Origin: Mycobacterium sp. IS-1590
Lineage (GTDB): Bacteria; Actinomycetota; Actinomycetes; Mycobacteriales; Mycobacteriaceae
Assembly (NCBI RefSeq): GCF_001500025.1
Contig: NZ_LQIW01000002.1
Coordinates: forward strand, 148,096 to 212,095
Direction: 5' to 3'
DNA length: 64,000 nucleotides
The position numbers and the translations under genes were made by a program. Within the stretch, counting starts at the first letter, position 1. The number at the start of each line of letters is the position of its first letter. This document shows positions 1-10,092 of the stretch, one piece after another. The notes beneath the pieces are model-generated. The model did not search any database. It had not been told where the DNA came from and saw nothing but the letters and a program-made list of their open reading frames with translations.

Positions 1-1386
<1,386 letters not shown>

Positions 1387-1396
1387 TCTGGCGCCC

Positions 1397-2173
1397 ATGA
1401 CCGACGACAAGATGCTGGCCCGCATCGCCGCCCTGCTGCGCCAGGCCGAGGGCACCGACAACCCGCACGAGGCGGACGCGTTCATGGCCGCTGCGCAGCG
1501 CTTGGCCACGGCCACCTCCATCGACCTTGCGGTCGCCCGGTCACACACCGATCAGCGCACGAAGGCGCAGATGCCGGTGCAGCGCACGATCACGATCGGC
1601 AACGCCGGCACCCGAGGGTTGCGGACGTATGTGCAGTTGTTCACCGTGATCGCACACGCCAACGACGTGAAATGCGATGTCGCGTCCAACTCGACGTTCG
1701 TCTACGCCTACGGCTTCCCCGAGGACATCGACACCAGCCATGCGCTCTATGCGAGCCTGGTCATGCAGATGGTCAGGGCCTCGCAGGCCTACATCGAGTC
1801 GGGTGCCCACCGCCCCACGCCCACCATCACGGCGCGGATCAACTTCCAGTTGGCGTTCGGCGCCCGCATCGGTCAGCGACTGGTCGAGGCGCGCGAGGAG
1901 GCCCGCCGGGAAGCCACGAACAGCCGCGACAGCCGGCCGGGCACCGCGATCGCGTTGCGGGACAAGGACCTCGAGCTGCGCGACTTCTACCGCGAGACGT
2001 CGGAGGCGCGGGGGACGTGGCGGGCGACCAGCGCGACGGCCGGCTACTCCTCGGCCGCCCGCCGCGCGGGTGACCGCGCAGGTCGCAAGGCCAGGCTCGG
2101 GCCCAGCCCCGAACTCGCGAACGCGCGTTCGGCGCTGACGCAGAACGGGCGCCGCGCCGCCGGGGAGACGTGA
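1397..2173 (+). CDS. DUF2786 family protein
   Basis: A 258-residue protein resembling the mycobacterial DUF2786 family (Rv0184-like). The N-terminal MLARIAALLRQAEGTDN and the following EADAFMAAAQRLA form the characteristic helical DUF2786 domain (about residues 5-45). The middle region is mixed and the C-terminus is rich in Arg and Ala. ATG 1397, ten bases after the preceding stop, is chosen over an upstream in-frame codon at 1367 that lies inside the previous gene. The gene ends in a GTGA overlap with the HEXXH protein that follows. No enzymatic motif is visible and the function is unknown; family members are often encoded beside SprT-like or nucleic-acid-associated genes. Confidence 0.8.
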   Translation: MTDDKMLARIAALLRQAEGTDNPHEADAFMAAAQRLATATSIDLAVARSHTDQRTKAQMPVQRTITIGNAGTRGLRTYVQLFTVIAHANDVKCDVASNSTFVYAYGFPEDIDTSHALYASLVMQMVRASQAYIESGAHRPTPTITARINFQLAFGARIGQRLVEAREEARREATNSRDSRPGTAIALRDKDLELRDFYRETSEARGTWRATSATAGYSSAARRAGDRAGRKARLGPSPELANARSALTQNGRRAAGET

Positions 2174-2664
2174 CACCGCGCGACACCCAACGGGCGAAGG
2201 TGTACGCCGCCGAGGAGTTCGTCCGGACGTTGTTCGACAGGGCCGCCGAGCACGGCAACCGGGCCATCGATTTCTTCGGGACCGCGTTGACGCTGCCGCC
2301 CGAGGCGCGGTTCGCGTCGGTGGAGTCGGTGCAGCGGTATGTCGACGAGGTGCTGGCGCTGCCGGCGGTGCGACAACGGTGGCCGCGCGCGACCCCCCTC
2401 GCCGTACGGCCGCGGCGCGGGGCCGGCGCGGCCCACTACGAGGCCGACGAGACCGGTGCCGTCATCGCGGTGCCGGAAGTCCAGACCCGTTGGGCACTAA
2501 GAGAATTGGTGGTCCTGCACGAGATCGCACACCACCTGTGCCAGGCGGCGCCGCCGCACGGCCCGGGGTTCGTGACCACCTTCTGCGAACTCGCCGGCAC
2601 GGTGATGGGGCCGGAGGTAGCCCACGTGTTGCAGGTGGTGTACGCGAAAGAGGGTGTGCGCTAG
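2170..2664 (+). CDS. HEXXH putative metallohydrolase (Rv0185-like)
   Basis: A 164-residue protein starting at GTG 2170 inside the previous stop (GTGA overlap). The motif VVLHEIAHHLC contains HEIAH, a zincin signature HEXXH, and the downstream HGPGFVTTFCELAG could give a third ligand. The length and layout match the small actinobacterial family of which Rv0185 is the type. It is probably a zinc-dependent peptidase or hydrolase, but no substrate is known. It is the last gene of the rightward unit. Its TAG stop (2662-2664) shares the palindrome CTAG with the stop of the convergent espL gene, so the two genes end on each other. Confidence 0.8.
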   Translation: MTPRDTQRAKVYAAEEFVRTLFDRAAEHGNRAIDFFGTALTLPPEARFASVESVQRYVDEVLALPAVRQRWPRATPLAVRPRRGAGAAHYEADETGAVIAVPEVQTRWALRELVVLHEIAHHLCQAAPPHGPGFVTTFCELAGTVMGPEVAHVLQVVYAKEGVR

Positions 2665-2990
2665 CGGTTTTGATCGGTGATGTCGGCGACGGCGGCGTCG
2701 ATCCTGTCCCGGTCGGCCTGCAGCGACGCGGTGGCCGCGGCCGTCGCGCCCTCCAGCGCTTCGTTGAGTCGCTTCTGAACCTCCTCGACGCCCAGGCTCA
2801 GCAGCCCGTCCTCGATGACGACGGCCGTCAGGTTGTGGTGACCGTCCAGCTCCACCCGCACGGTCTCGGATTCGTCGGTTCCGGTGAAGGTCTTCGAGTT
2901 CATCCGCTGCAGCTGATCGTCCATGAGCGACTGCAACTGCTGCGCCTGCCGCAACACCGCGGCGACGTCGGGATGCATCTCGCCGGTCAC
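2661..2990 (-). CDS. espL: EspL, YbaB/EbfC-family ESX-1 associated protein
   Basis: A 109-residue protein beginning at GTG 2990, which overlaps the espB stop by 4 bases (GTGA). The sequence MHPDVAAVLRQAQQLQSLMDDQLQR, then VRVELDGHHNL and a C-terminal helix, has the two-helix-plus-sheet pattern of the YbaB/EbfC nucleoid-associated fold. Its position directly after espB matches M. tuberculosis espL (Rv3880c), reported to help stabilise and secrete ESX-1 substrates. It is the last gene of the mycP1-eccE1-espB-espL unit. DNA binding is possible by fold but not shown here. Confidence 0.82.
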   Translation of the reverse strand: MTGEMHPDVAAVLRQAQQLQSLMDDQLQRMNSKTFTGTDESETVRVELDGHHNLTAVVIEDGLLSLGVEEVQKRLNEALEGATAAATASLQADRDRIDAAVADITDQNR

Positions 2991-4516
2991 GTGGCGTCTC
3001 GCCTCTCGCCGTCGGCGACCGCTCGGCGCCTGCGATTGCCGACGACGGCCTCGGTCCACGGCCGATCCTCGGTGTAGAGGTCCTCGTCGGGCGCCAACCG
3101 GGGATCGCGCCGCTTCTCCTTACCCTGCTGGGCGCCCGCGCCGTGCGCCATCGGGGCCATCCCGCCGGCCATCGCCGTACCCGCGCGGCCGTCCGACGAG
3201 GATCCCGGCGCGGCGAATCCGGCCGGCGCGTTCGGTGCGGGCGCGACCGTCTCGGCGGTCACCGGTGCCGACATCGGCGTCCCAGGCATGCCACCGCCGC
3301 CGGCGCCGCCGCCCCTCGCGCCACCTGCTCCGGCACCGCCGGCGGCGGCGGGGCGCACCCGCGGATCGGTCGGCGACGTCGGGCCCGGTGCCGCGGCCCC
3401 GCCCGGGGTGCCACCACCGCCCGACGGCGCACCACCACCCGACGGCGCACCGCCACCCGACGGCGCACCACCGCCGGTGGGAGCGCCACGTCCTGCCGGG
3501 GCAGCACCGGAGCCCGTCGCACCGTCGGCCCCCGCCGGTGACCCGGCCGTACCGTCCGTCGGCAGACCCGCGCGCTGCCCGCCGGATCGCGCACCGGTAC
3601 CGCCGGGGGCAGCGACGAGGCCGGCGCCGTCGGTATCCGGGCTGGACGGCATCGCGGGCCGGACGGGTGAGAACGTCGCCCCGCTCGCATAGTCTCGGCG
3701 CACCTCGTCGGACCGCTGCTGCAGCTCGTGCATCCGCTTCTGGATCTTCGCCATCTCGGTGGCCGCCACGACGGAGTTGCCCACGGTCGCCTGTGCCGCC
3801 AACTCGAGCAGCTGCGTCTCCAGCGCGACGTACTCCGTGTGGATACCGGCGTGCTCGGTCTTGGCGCTGTCATGGGCCGCAACGATTTTCGCCGCGGCCT
3901 CGGCCAGGTCGTGCCACCCCGCGGCGAGTTGTTCCAGCCAGCCGCCGAATTCGGCCATTCGGGCGTACGCGGCGTCGGCGGCCCGGCCCTCCCAATCGCC
4001 GCTGGGCGGCCGCGGGGCGTTGCCGGAGACCCGGGTGCTGGCCAGACCCCACTGCAGCATGGCCATTTTCAGCGACGCACCGTCGTCCCCCGCCACCAGA
4101 TCGGCCTGCGTCTTGTGCACGTCGCTGTAGCCGGCCGCATCGAGAGGCTGCAGAGCGCCGACCGGATGAGGCAGCGCGGGCGGCGGCGTCGGCGGGGCGG
4201 GCACCGCGATCGCTTCGACGGCTGCCCGGCGAGTGGGATCCTCGATGGCCCGCCCGCAGGTCTCGTCGACCGCCGAGTAGGCGTCGGCGGCGATCTGCAG
4301 CATCTCGGCGATGCGTTGGTTCTCCGCCTCGACCCAGCGCTGAAACTCCAGCAGCGACTGCGCGTTGGCGTTCAGATTGGCGACCGCGGCCGCCGAGGAG
4401 GGCAGCGCGTCCGGCGGCAGCACCGCTTCGGCGACGGGGTTGTGCCACTGCACCCCGCGCATCTCCGCGGACTGCCTGGTGAGCTCCGCCGGTTCGACCC
4501 GCTGGATCTCGCCCAT
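2987..4516 (-). CDS. espB: EspB, ESX-1 secreted protein
   Basis: A 509-residue protein. Residues 1-280 are helical and PE/PPE-like. The export signature YxxxD is visible at Y80-D84 (YSAVDE) and the WxG turn at W175-G177 (DWEG). Residues about 280-470 are a low-complexity Gly/Pro/Ala tail with repeated SGGGAP units (near 3420-3480), and the C-terminus keeps the EspB signature DEDLYTEDRPWTEAVVGNRR. EspB is exported by ESX-1, is processed by MycP1 in M. tuberculosis and forms ring-like oligomers. The gene lies 26 bases after eccE1 and overlaps espL. The long tail is probably the processed or disordered part, and identity is firm from both ends of the protein. Confidence 0.9.
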   Translation of the reverse strand: MGEIQRVEPAELTRQSAEMRGVQWHNPVAEAVLPPDALPSSAAAVANLNANAQSLLEFQRWVEAENQRIAEMLQIAADAYSAVDETCGRAIEDPTRRAAVEAIAVPAPPTPPPALPHPVGALQPLDAAGYSDVHKTQADLVAGDDGASLKMAMLQWGLASTRVSGNAPRPPSGDWEGRAADAAYARMAEFGGWLEQLAAGWHDLAEAAAKIVAAHDSAKTEHAGIHTEYVALETQLLELAAQATVGNSVVAATEMAKIQKRMHELQQRSDEVRRDYASGATFSPVRPAMPSSPDTDGAGLVAAPGGTGARSGGQRAGLPTDGTAGSPAGADGATGSGAAPAGRGAPTGGGAPSGGGAPSGGGAPSGGGGTPGGAAAPGPTSPTDPRVRPAAAGGAGAGGARGGGAGGGGMPGTPMSAPVTAETVAPAPNAPAGFAAPGSSSDGRAGTAMAGGMAPMAHGAGAQQGKEKRRDPRLAPDEDLYTEDRPWTEAVVGNRRRRAVADGERRDAT

Positions 4517-4542
4517 CGCTACCCCTGCGCCCGCATGGCGGC

Positions 4543-5940
4543 TCAGCCCTCGAGGACCATCTGGTAGCGGCTCTCCTCGCGCGGATTGATCAGCCGTATC
4601 GGTAGCTGGCGATGGCGGGGCGTGTCGATGTAGTTGTGGCGCAAGATCACCCGGCCCACGCCCGGGTGCGGGCCGAGGTAGGTCGTCGCGTGCGGCCAGG
4701 CCACCTTGGCCTCGTTGCCGATCCTGGCGTTGACGTAGCCGGCGAACTCGTTGAATTGCGGTGTCAGCGTGACGACGGCGCCTGCGGCCGCGGACCGCAC
4801 GATGAACTGGGTGAACAGCCGGGAGTCGCCGAGGTTGATGCTGGCGTCGACGTCGTCGAACGGCAGGTAGACCGGGTAGCGGTCGGCGGTCTCACCGACC
4901 AGCACCCCCGCCGACCCGATCGGTAGTTCGTAGTGGCGGTCGCCGACCGGGCTGATGCCGTGCAGCGCCGCCCGCTGCCCGCCGAACAGACACGAAAAGC
5001 CGCGCGGCGTAGCGGGATTGGCCAGGGTGGTCAGCAGCACCGTCGACCGGGGGGCCTCACCGGGCCGGATGCGGACCCGGGTGATCGTATGGTCGGCGCG
5101 CGCCGACCACCACACGTCCGGTCCGCCCGGCGCGGTGTAGGCCGCGGTGAATGTGCTGCGTCCCTTGATCGCCGACCACGTCTCGCGCTCGAAGCTGATC
5201 TCGGTGGCGCGGTCGAGATCGTCGAAGCTGCGCGCGGGACGGGCGTCGATTCCGTTGCCGGCCAACTGATCGGCGATCCGCGTCGCCGAGGCCACCAGGT
5301 ACCGCGCCAGCCCGGCGACCCCGGACTCGCGGCGCTGCGACGACTTGCGGGTGGACTCGGGATCGGCGCGCAGCACGATCCAGGTGCGCCGGTTCGCCGG
5401 AGCCGGATACGGGCCGACGACCTGTTCGTAGAGCGAGATCAGCGTGGCGGGCGCGGTTTTGCCGACGCGATATCCCGATGACACCACGTCGGCCTCGAGG
5501 TCGGGGCAGTGAGCGGCGACGAGTTGTTCGACGAGCCGGGTGTCGACGACGTCGTCGGTGAACGCCGCGCCGTTGACGATCACCGTCGGGGTGAACGGCC
5601 GCGGCACCAGCTCGATGGCCGCCACCAGGTGCTCGTCCTGCCATCGCACGGCGACGTGGTCGCCCGGCATCACGGTGGCGCCCACCGCGGGTTCCGACGG
5701 CTGCTGCGGGGCGTCGCGATGCCTGCGCCGCCACGCGAACACCGCGGCCACCCAGCCGGTGATCCGCAGCCCGCGGATGGTCACCACCGAGCCCAGCCCG
5801 ATCAGCACGGCGATCGTGATCCCGAGCCACAGCAAGTTCAGCTCGGCGAACACCAGGATGGTCGCGGGCATCAGCGCCGCCGCCCAGATCGCGTGTCCCG
5901 TGGTGAAGCGCAGGCCGAACATGCCGAGGATCCTGTTCAT
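4543..5940 (-). CDS. eccE1: EccE1, ESX-1 membrane component
   Basis: A 465-residue protein. ATG 5940 overlaps the mycP1 stop by 4 bases (ATGA). Two N-terminal membrane helices are visible (about residues 14-32 and 35-55), followed by a large soluble domain, which is the layout of EccE proteins at the periphery of the type VII secretion membrane complex. The order mycP1-eccE1-espB-espL is that of the distal end of the ESX-1 locus. An in-frame extension further upstream runs antisense-like through mycP1 and is ignored. The subtype (ESX-1 rather than another ESX) rests on the adjoining espB and espL. Confidence 0.9.
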   Translation of the reverse strand: MNRILGMFGLRFTTGHAIWAAALMPATILVFAELNLLWLGITIAVLIGLGSVVTIRGLRITGWVAAVFAWRRRHRDAPQQPSEPAVGATVMPGDHVAVRWQDEHLVAAIELVPRPFTPTVIVNGAAFTDDVVDTRLVEQLVAAHCPDLEADVVSSGYRVGKTAPATLISLYEQVVGPYPAPANRRTWIVLRADPESTRKSSQRRESGVAGLARYLVASATRIADQLAGNGIDARPARSFDDLDRATEISFERETWSAIKGRSTFTAAYTAPGGPDVWWSARADHTITRVRIRPGEAPRSTVLLTTLANPATPRGFSCLFGGQRAALHGISPVGDRHYELPIGSAGVLVGETADRYPVYLPFDDVDASINLGDSRLFTQFIVRSAAAGAVVTLTPQFNEFAGYVNARIGNEAKVAWPHATTYLGPHPGVGRVILRHNYIDTPRHRQLPIRLINPREESRYQMVLEG

Positions 5941-7295
5941 CGGCGCCTCAATGCGCGGCGGGCCAGCGCGCCGAGCCCGAGCGCGGCCGCGAGCCCGGCT
6001 CCGGCGACGACGACGGCGGTGATCGGCCCGCGGTCCGGCGGCGGGGTGAACACCGGCGGCGGCACCTCCTTGACCCGGTACTGCACTTGCTCCGGGCCGG
6101 CGGGCACGTCCCACGTCAACGCGGCGACGGGATCGACGGCGCCCGCGCCGACATAGTTGTCGACACCACCGCCCGGGTGACGCGCGGTCGCGGTGATCCT
6201 GTTCATGATCTGGGCCGGCGTGAGCGCGGGAAAGCGCTGCTTGAGCAGCGCCGCCAGACCGGAGACGTAGGCCGCAGCGAACGAGGTGCCGCTGATCGGG
6301 ATCGGTCCGTCCTGGCCCTGCAGCGCGTTGACCGGATTCCCGTCGTAGCCGAGCGCCACGAGGTTCTCGGCGGGTGCGGCGGCGCCCAACCACGGGCCCG
6401 ACATCGAGAACGTGCTCGGCTGGCCGTTCTGGGCGATCCCGCCGACCGTCAGCACCAGCGGCGAATACCAGGCCGGGCTCACGATCGTCTGCACCTGCTT
6501 CCAGCCGCGCGGATCGGTCGGCACCGCGGGATCGGCGGGCGGGTTCTGCGCGCAATCCTGGCCGGTGTTGCCCGCGGCGACGACGATGACCGCGCCCTTG
6601 ACGTTGACCGCGTAGTTGATCGCGGCGCCCAGGCTGGTCTCGTTGATCGGGCGGGTGATCTTGTAGCAGGCCGCCTCGCTGATGTTGATGACCTGCGCGC
6701 CGAGATTGGCCGCGTGCACCACCGCGCGCGCGAGGCTGCGCAGCGATCCGGCGGTCTGCGTGGCGTTCGGGTCGTTGGGGTCCTGGCGCGTGCCCACGGT
6801 CTGAAACGCCTCGGAGGTCTGCCGCAGCGACAGGATGCGCGCGTCGGGCGCCACGCCGACGAAGCCGTCGTTGGGTGCGGGCCGACCCGCGATGATCGAC
6901 GCGGTCAACGTGCCGTGCGCGTCGCAGTCCGACATACCGTTGCCGGCCTGGTCGACGAAGTCTCCGCCCGGCTCGGCGGGCACCCGCGGTGAGCCCACGA
7001 CACCGGTGTCGATGACCGCGACGGTGACGCCCGCGCCCGTCGCGAATTTCTGCGCCTCGGACAACCGCAGGTAGTCGTTCGCCCAGGGTCGGTCGGCGAA
7101 GTTCGCATTGGGAAACACCGTCGGTGCCGAACAGACCCGGCGCTGCTCCATCGGCTGATCGGGCCCGGTCTCATCCGGCGGCACCGCAGCGGGATCGATC
7201 GTCGGCGGCTCGATCGCCGCCGCCGGAGGGGCGGCGACCAATGTCAGCAGCAGCACCGCCGTCAGCACGCTGAGGCGTTGGAAAATGCGCCGCAC
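5937..7295 (-). CDS. mycP1: MycP1 mycosin, subtilisin-like serine protease of ESX-1
   Basis: A 452-residue protein with a signal peptide (residues 1-27), a subtilase domain and a C-terminal membrane helix (about 425-447) ending in Arg-rich residues. The catalytic triad is readable: D96 in VAVIDTGV, H127 in DAHGTL and S338 in SGTSFAAAYVSG, with the oxyanion N243 in AAGNTG. The proline-rich N-terminal extension wraps the protease in known mycosins. MycP1 stabilises the ESX-1 membrane complex and cleaves EspB. It is the first gene of the leftward unit, with about 210 bases of non-coding sequence upstream in which no clear promoter was recognised. Confidence 0.93.
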   Translation of the reverse strand: MRRIFQRLSVLTAVLLLTLVAAPPAAAIEPPTIDPAAVPPDETGPDQPMEQRRVCSAPTVFPNANFADRPWANDYLRLSEAQKFATGAGVTVAVIDTGVVGSPRVPAEPGGDFVDQAGNGMSDCDAHGTLTASIIAGRPAPNDGFVGVAPDARILSLRQTSEAFQTVGTRQDPNDPNATQTAGSLRSLARAVVHAANLGAQVINISEAACYKITRPINETSLGAAINYAVNVKGAVIVVAAGNTGQDCAQNPPADPAVPTDPRGWKQVQTIVSPAWYSPLVLTVGGIAQNGQPSTFSMSGPWLGAAAPAENLVALGYDGNPVNALQGQDGPIPISGTSFAAAYVSGLAALLKQRFPALTPAQIMNRITATARHPGGGVDNYVGAGAVDPVAALTWDVPAGPEQVQYRVKEVPPPVFTPPPDRGPITAVVVAGAGLAAALGLGALARRALRRR

Positions 7296-7507
7296 GCGCT
7301 ACACACCTCCCCGGCGGCCGGACTGGTCGGAGGCGTGCTGGGACACCGGCAGCAAACTCAAATATGCCCGTTGCGCAGGGCAAACGCTCACGTCACGCCG
7401 ATGGGCCGATTGCACGCAGCCAATCTTAAGGGGCCGCTCGGGGGACTCATTCCACTATTCGTGCCCCACGCCCGGCCGCCGAGGGTGCCCCGACGCCGTT
7501 CCGGGCC

Positions 7508-7909
7508 CTAGGTGACCGCGATGTCGAGGCCGTCGACGTCCAGGGTGAGCGCCCCGGCCGGGTCGGCGCGGAACTTGCCGCTGCCCGCCGCCTCGGCCAG
7601 CCCGCCGGTGCCCGACGCGATCCGGACCTCCCCACTGGCCACGCCGTCGCGGTAGGCGCCGTCGTGCAGCAACACCAGGGCGCCGGTGGTGCCCGCGATG
7701 GTCCCGGTGACGTGCTCGATGCCGACGAACAGCGCGCTCTTGTCCGGCGCGTAGGCCAACAGCCATTTGGTCGTCGACGTGCCCTGGATGTCGCCCTCGT
7801 AGCGTTTGGTGACCAGGGCCTCGGTGAGCTTGGTGGTCTCGTCGCCGTCCTCGAACGGCGTCTCATCCCAGCTGGCGACCTGGAAGGTCGCCTCGATGTG
7901 TCTGCTCAT
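7508..7909 (-). CDS. DUF3224 domain protein
   Basis: A 133-residue cytoplasmic protein with no signal peptide. The whole sequence fits the DUF3224 beta-barrel family: WDETPFEDGD near the N-terminus, a central GTSTTKWLLAY, FVGIEHVTGTIAG, then a late ASGTGGLAEAAGSGKF. Members are typically 125-140 residues with no assigned activity. The gene stands alone, between the mycP1 upstream region and the divergent glycosyltransferase operon. The reading frame has strong third-position G/C bias, supporting that it is real. Confidence 0.8.
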   Translation of the reverse strand: MSRHIEATFQVASWDETPFEDGDETTKLTEALVTKRYEGDIQGTSTTKWLLAYAPDKSALFVGIEHVTGTIAGTTGALVLLHDGAYRDGVASGEVRIASGTGGLAEAAGSGKFRADPAGALTLDVDGLDIAVT

Positions 7910-8029
7910 GACGGGCGGATACCCGGCAACGGGACCGCGGAACCGAGAGGCCGACGGGCAGCACCCCCGGCCACTGTGATAGTCAAGGCATCACGGCCGC
8001 GTTGCGTCCGCTAGCACGTCAAACTATAG

Positions 8030-8047
8030 TCTGGACACATGTCCAGA
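8030..8047. promoter_or_regulatory. Palindromic operator TCTGGACA-N2-TGTCCAGA
   Basis: An 18-base perfect inverted repeat with 8-base arms and a CA spacer, 84 bases before the likely ATG of the glycosyltransferase operon. The same core, GGACA-N2-TGTCC, recurs at the start of the tetR gene at 11872, so this is the probable operator of that TetR protein. An AT-rich element, AAACTATAGT, lies directly in front and could be the promoter -10 region. Confidence 0.75.
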
Positions 8048-8131
8048 AGGTTCGGAGTTGTTGCGTGACACGATTTGTCCAGCTCACCGGCCCTGGATTC
8101 ACCCGCTTCTGCGCGTCGTCTTGAGTTGAAC

Positions 8132-9367
8132 ATGCGCATCGCCCTTTTGTCGTACCGGAGCAAGACCCACTGCGGTGGGCAAGGCGTCTACGTCCGCTAC
8201 CTGTCCCGCGGCCTCGCCGATCTCGGCCACGAGGTCGAGGTGTTCTCGGGTCAGCCCTATCCGGAGGAACTCGATCCGCGCGTCCGGCTGACCGAGGTGC
8301 CCAGCCTGGATCTCTACCGGGAACCCGACCCGTTCCGGATCCCGTGGCCCAACGAGATCAAGACGTCGATCGACCTGCTCGAGCTGCTGACCACGTGGAC
8401 GGCGGGCTTCCCCGAACCACGCACGTTCAGCCTGCGCGCCGCGCGGGTGCTCGCCGAGCGTCGCCACGAGTTCGACGTCGTCCATGACAACCAGTGCCTG
8501 GGCACCGGGCTGCGCAAGATCGCCGGCCTCGGCCTTCCGGTGGTCGCCACCGTGCACCACCCGATCACCCGCGACAAGGTGGTCGACGTCGCCGCCGCCA
8601 AGTGGTGGCGCAAACCGCTGGTGCGGCGGTGGTACGGCTTCGCCGAGATGCAGAAGGAAGTCGCACTGCAGATCCCCGAACTGCTGACGGTGTCATCGAC
8701 GTCGGCGGCCGACATCGCCGAGGACTTCGGCGTCGCCCCCAGCCAGTTGCACGTGGTGCCGCTGGGCGTGGACACCGCGATGTTCAAACCCGCCGAGCGA
8801 CGGGTGCGCAACCGCATCATCGCGATCGCCAGCGCCGACGTACCGCTCAAGGGCGTGCGGCACCTGCTGCACGCGGTGGCCCGGCTGCGCGTGGAACGCG
8901 ACCTCGAACTGCAGCTGGTCGCCAAGCTCGAACCGAACGGTCCCACCGAGAAGCTGATCGCCGAGCTCGGCATCTCCGACATCGTGCACAGCTCCAGCGG
9001 GTTGTCCGACAGCGAACTGGCCGACCTGCTGGCCTCGGCCGAAGTGGCTTGCATCCCTTCGCTTTACGAGGGGTTCTCGTTGCCCGCGGTGGAGGCCATG
9101 GCAAGCGGCACGCCCATCGTGGCCAGCCGCGCCGGCGCACTGCCCGAGGTGGTGGGCGCCGACGGGGACTGCGCCCGGCTGGTCAAGCCCGCCGACGTCG
9201 ACGAATTGACCGCGGTGCTCGGCGAACTGCTCGACTCACCGCGTGAGCTGGCCCGCCTCGGCGCGAACGGCCGCAAGCGCGCGGTGGAGGTGTTCAGCTG
9301 GCAATCGGTTGCGGCGCAGACGGTTGCGGTCTACGAGAAGGCGCGTGAACGGGTGGGCACATGCTGA
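8132..9367 (+). CDS. GT4-family glycosyltransferase (Rv0225-like)
   Basis: A 411-residue GT-B fold enzyme. The N-terminal MRIALLSYRSKTHCGGQGVYV has the glycine-rich acceptor-side loop, and the C-terminal domain carries VVPLGVDTAMFKP and the EX7E donor-binding motif in EGFSLPAVE, followed by ASGTPIVAS. ATG 8132 is preferred because family members start at this MRIAL strand; an in-frame TTG at 8075 would add 19 poorly conserved residues. The stop overlaps the next methyltransferase by 7 bases. It transfers an activated sugar to an unknown acceptor; the two co-transcribed enzymes and the TetR operator suggest a dedicated small-molecule or glycolipid modification. Confidence 0.85.
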   Translation: MRIALLSYRSKTHCGGQGVYVRYLSRGLADLGHEVEVFSGQPYPEELDPRVRLTEVPSLDLYREPDPFRIPWPNEIKTSIDLLELLTTWTAGFPEPRTFSLRAARVLAERRHEFDVVHDNQCLGTGLRKIAGLGLPVVATVHHPITRDKVVDVAAAKWWRKPLVRRWYGFAEMQKEVALQIPELLTVSSTSAADIAEDFGVAPSQLHVVPLGVDTAMFKPAERRVRNRIIAIASADVPLKGVRHLLHAVARLRVERDLELQLVAKLEPNGPTEKLIAELGISDIVHSSSGLSDSELADLLASAEVACIPSLYEGFSLPAVEAMASGTPIVASRAGALPEVVGADGDCARLVKPADVDELTAVLGELLDSPRELARLGANGRKRAVEVFSWQSVAAQTVAVYEKARERVGTC

Positions 9368-10092
9368 CGGTCGACTTCGATCGGCTCGGGGTCGGCGTCG
9401 GCACGAAGGTGATCGACGTGGGCTGCGGCGCGGGCCGGCACAGTTTCGAGGCCTTCCGGCGCGGCGCGGACGTCGTCGCGTTCGACCAGAGCGCCGCCGA
9501 CCTCAACGACGTCGACGAGATCCTGACCGCCATGCGCGAACAGGGCGAGGCGCCGGCGACGGCGAAGGCCGAGGCGGTCAAGGGCGACGCGCTCGATCTG
9601 CCTTATGACGACGGCACATTCGACTGTGTGATCGCATCGGAGATCCTCGAGCACGTGCCCGAGGACGAGAAGGCGATTGCCGAGTTGGTGCGGGTGCTCA
9701 AGCCCGGCGGAACGCTGGCCGTCACGGTGCCGCGGTGGCTGCCCGAGAAGCTCTGCTGGGTGTTGTCCGACGAATACCACGCCAACGAGGGTGGGCACGT
9801 GCGGATATACCACGCCGACCGGCTGCGCGACAAAGTGCTCGCCCATGGCCTGCGGCTCGAGCACACGCACCATGCGCACGCACTGCACTCGCCGTACTGG
9901 TGGCTCAAATGTGCGGTGGGAACCGAGAATTCGGACCACGTGGCGGTAAAGGCGTACCACCGAATGCTGGTGTGGGACATGATGAGCCGCCCGTGGCTGA
10001 CCAGGACGGCCGAGGCGCTGCTCAACCCGGTGATCGGCAAGAGCGTCGCGTTGTACTTCACGAAACCGGTGGGCGCCGGTGCTGACGCCTGA
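9361..10092 (+). CDS. Class I SAM-dependent methyltransferase
   Basis: A 243-residue enzyme with the Rossmann-fold SAM site: motif I VIDVGCGAG at residues 17-25, an acidic loop AFDQSAAD, motif II DCVIASEILEHVP and the post-motif RVLKPGGTLAVTVPR. It belongs to the Methyltransf_11-like group. ATG 9361 lies inside the end of the glycosyltransferase gene, and its own end overlaps the next gene by 14 bases, so the three are a tight operon. The methyl acceptor is unknown; the context suggests O-methylation of a glycosylated product. Confidence 0.85.
   Translation: MLTVDFDRLGVGVGTKVIDVGCGAGRHSFEAFRRGADVVAFDQSAADLNDVDEILTAMREQGEAPATAKAEAVKGDALDLPYDDGTFDCVIASEILEHVPEDEKAIAELVRVLKPGGTLAVTVPRWLPEKLCWVLSDEYHANEGGHVRIYHADRLRDKVLAHGLRLEHTHHAHALHSPYWWLKCAVGTENSDHVAVKAYHRMLVWDMMSRPWLTRTAEALLNPVIGKSVALYFTKPVGAGADA

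Noticed and set aside
2923..4482. A 519-codon plus frame over espB
   Set aside because: Highly biased Arg/Pro content, no fold, and espB is intact on the minus strand.
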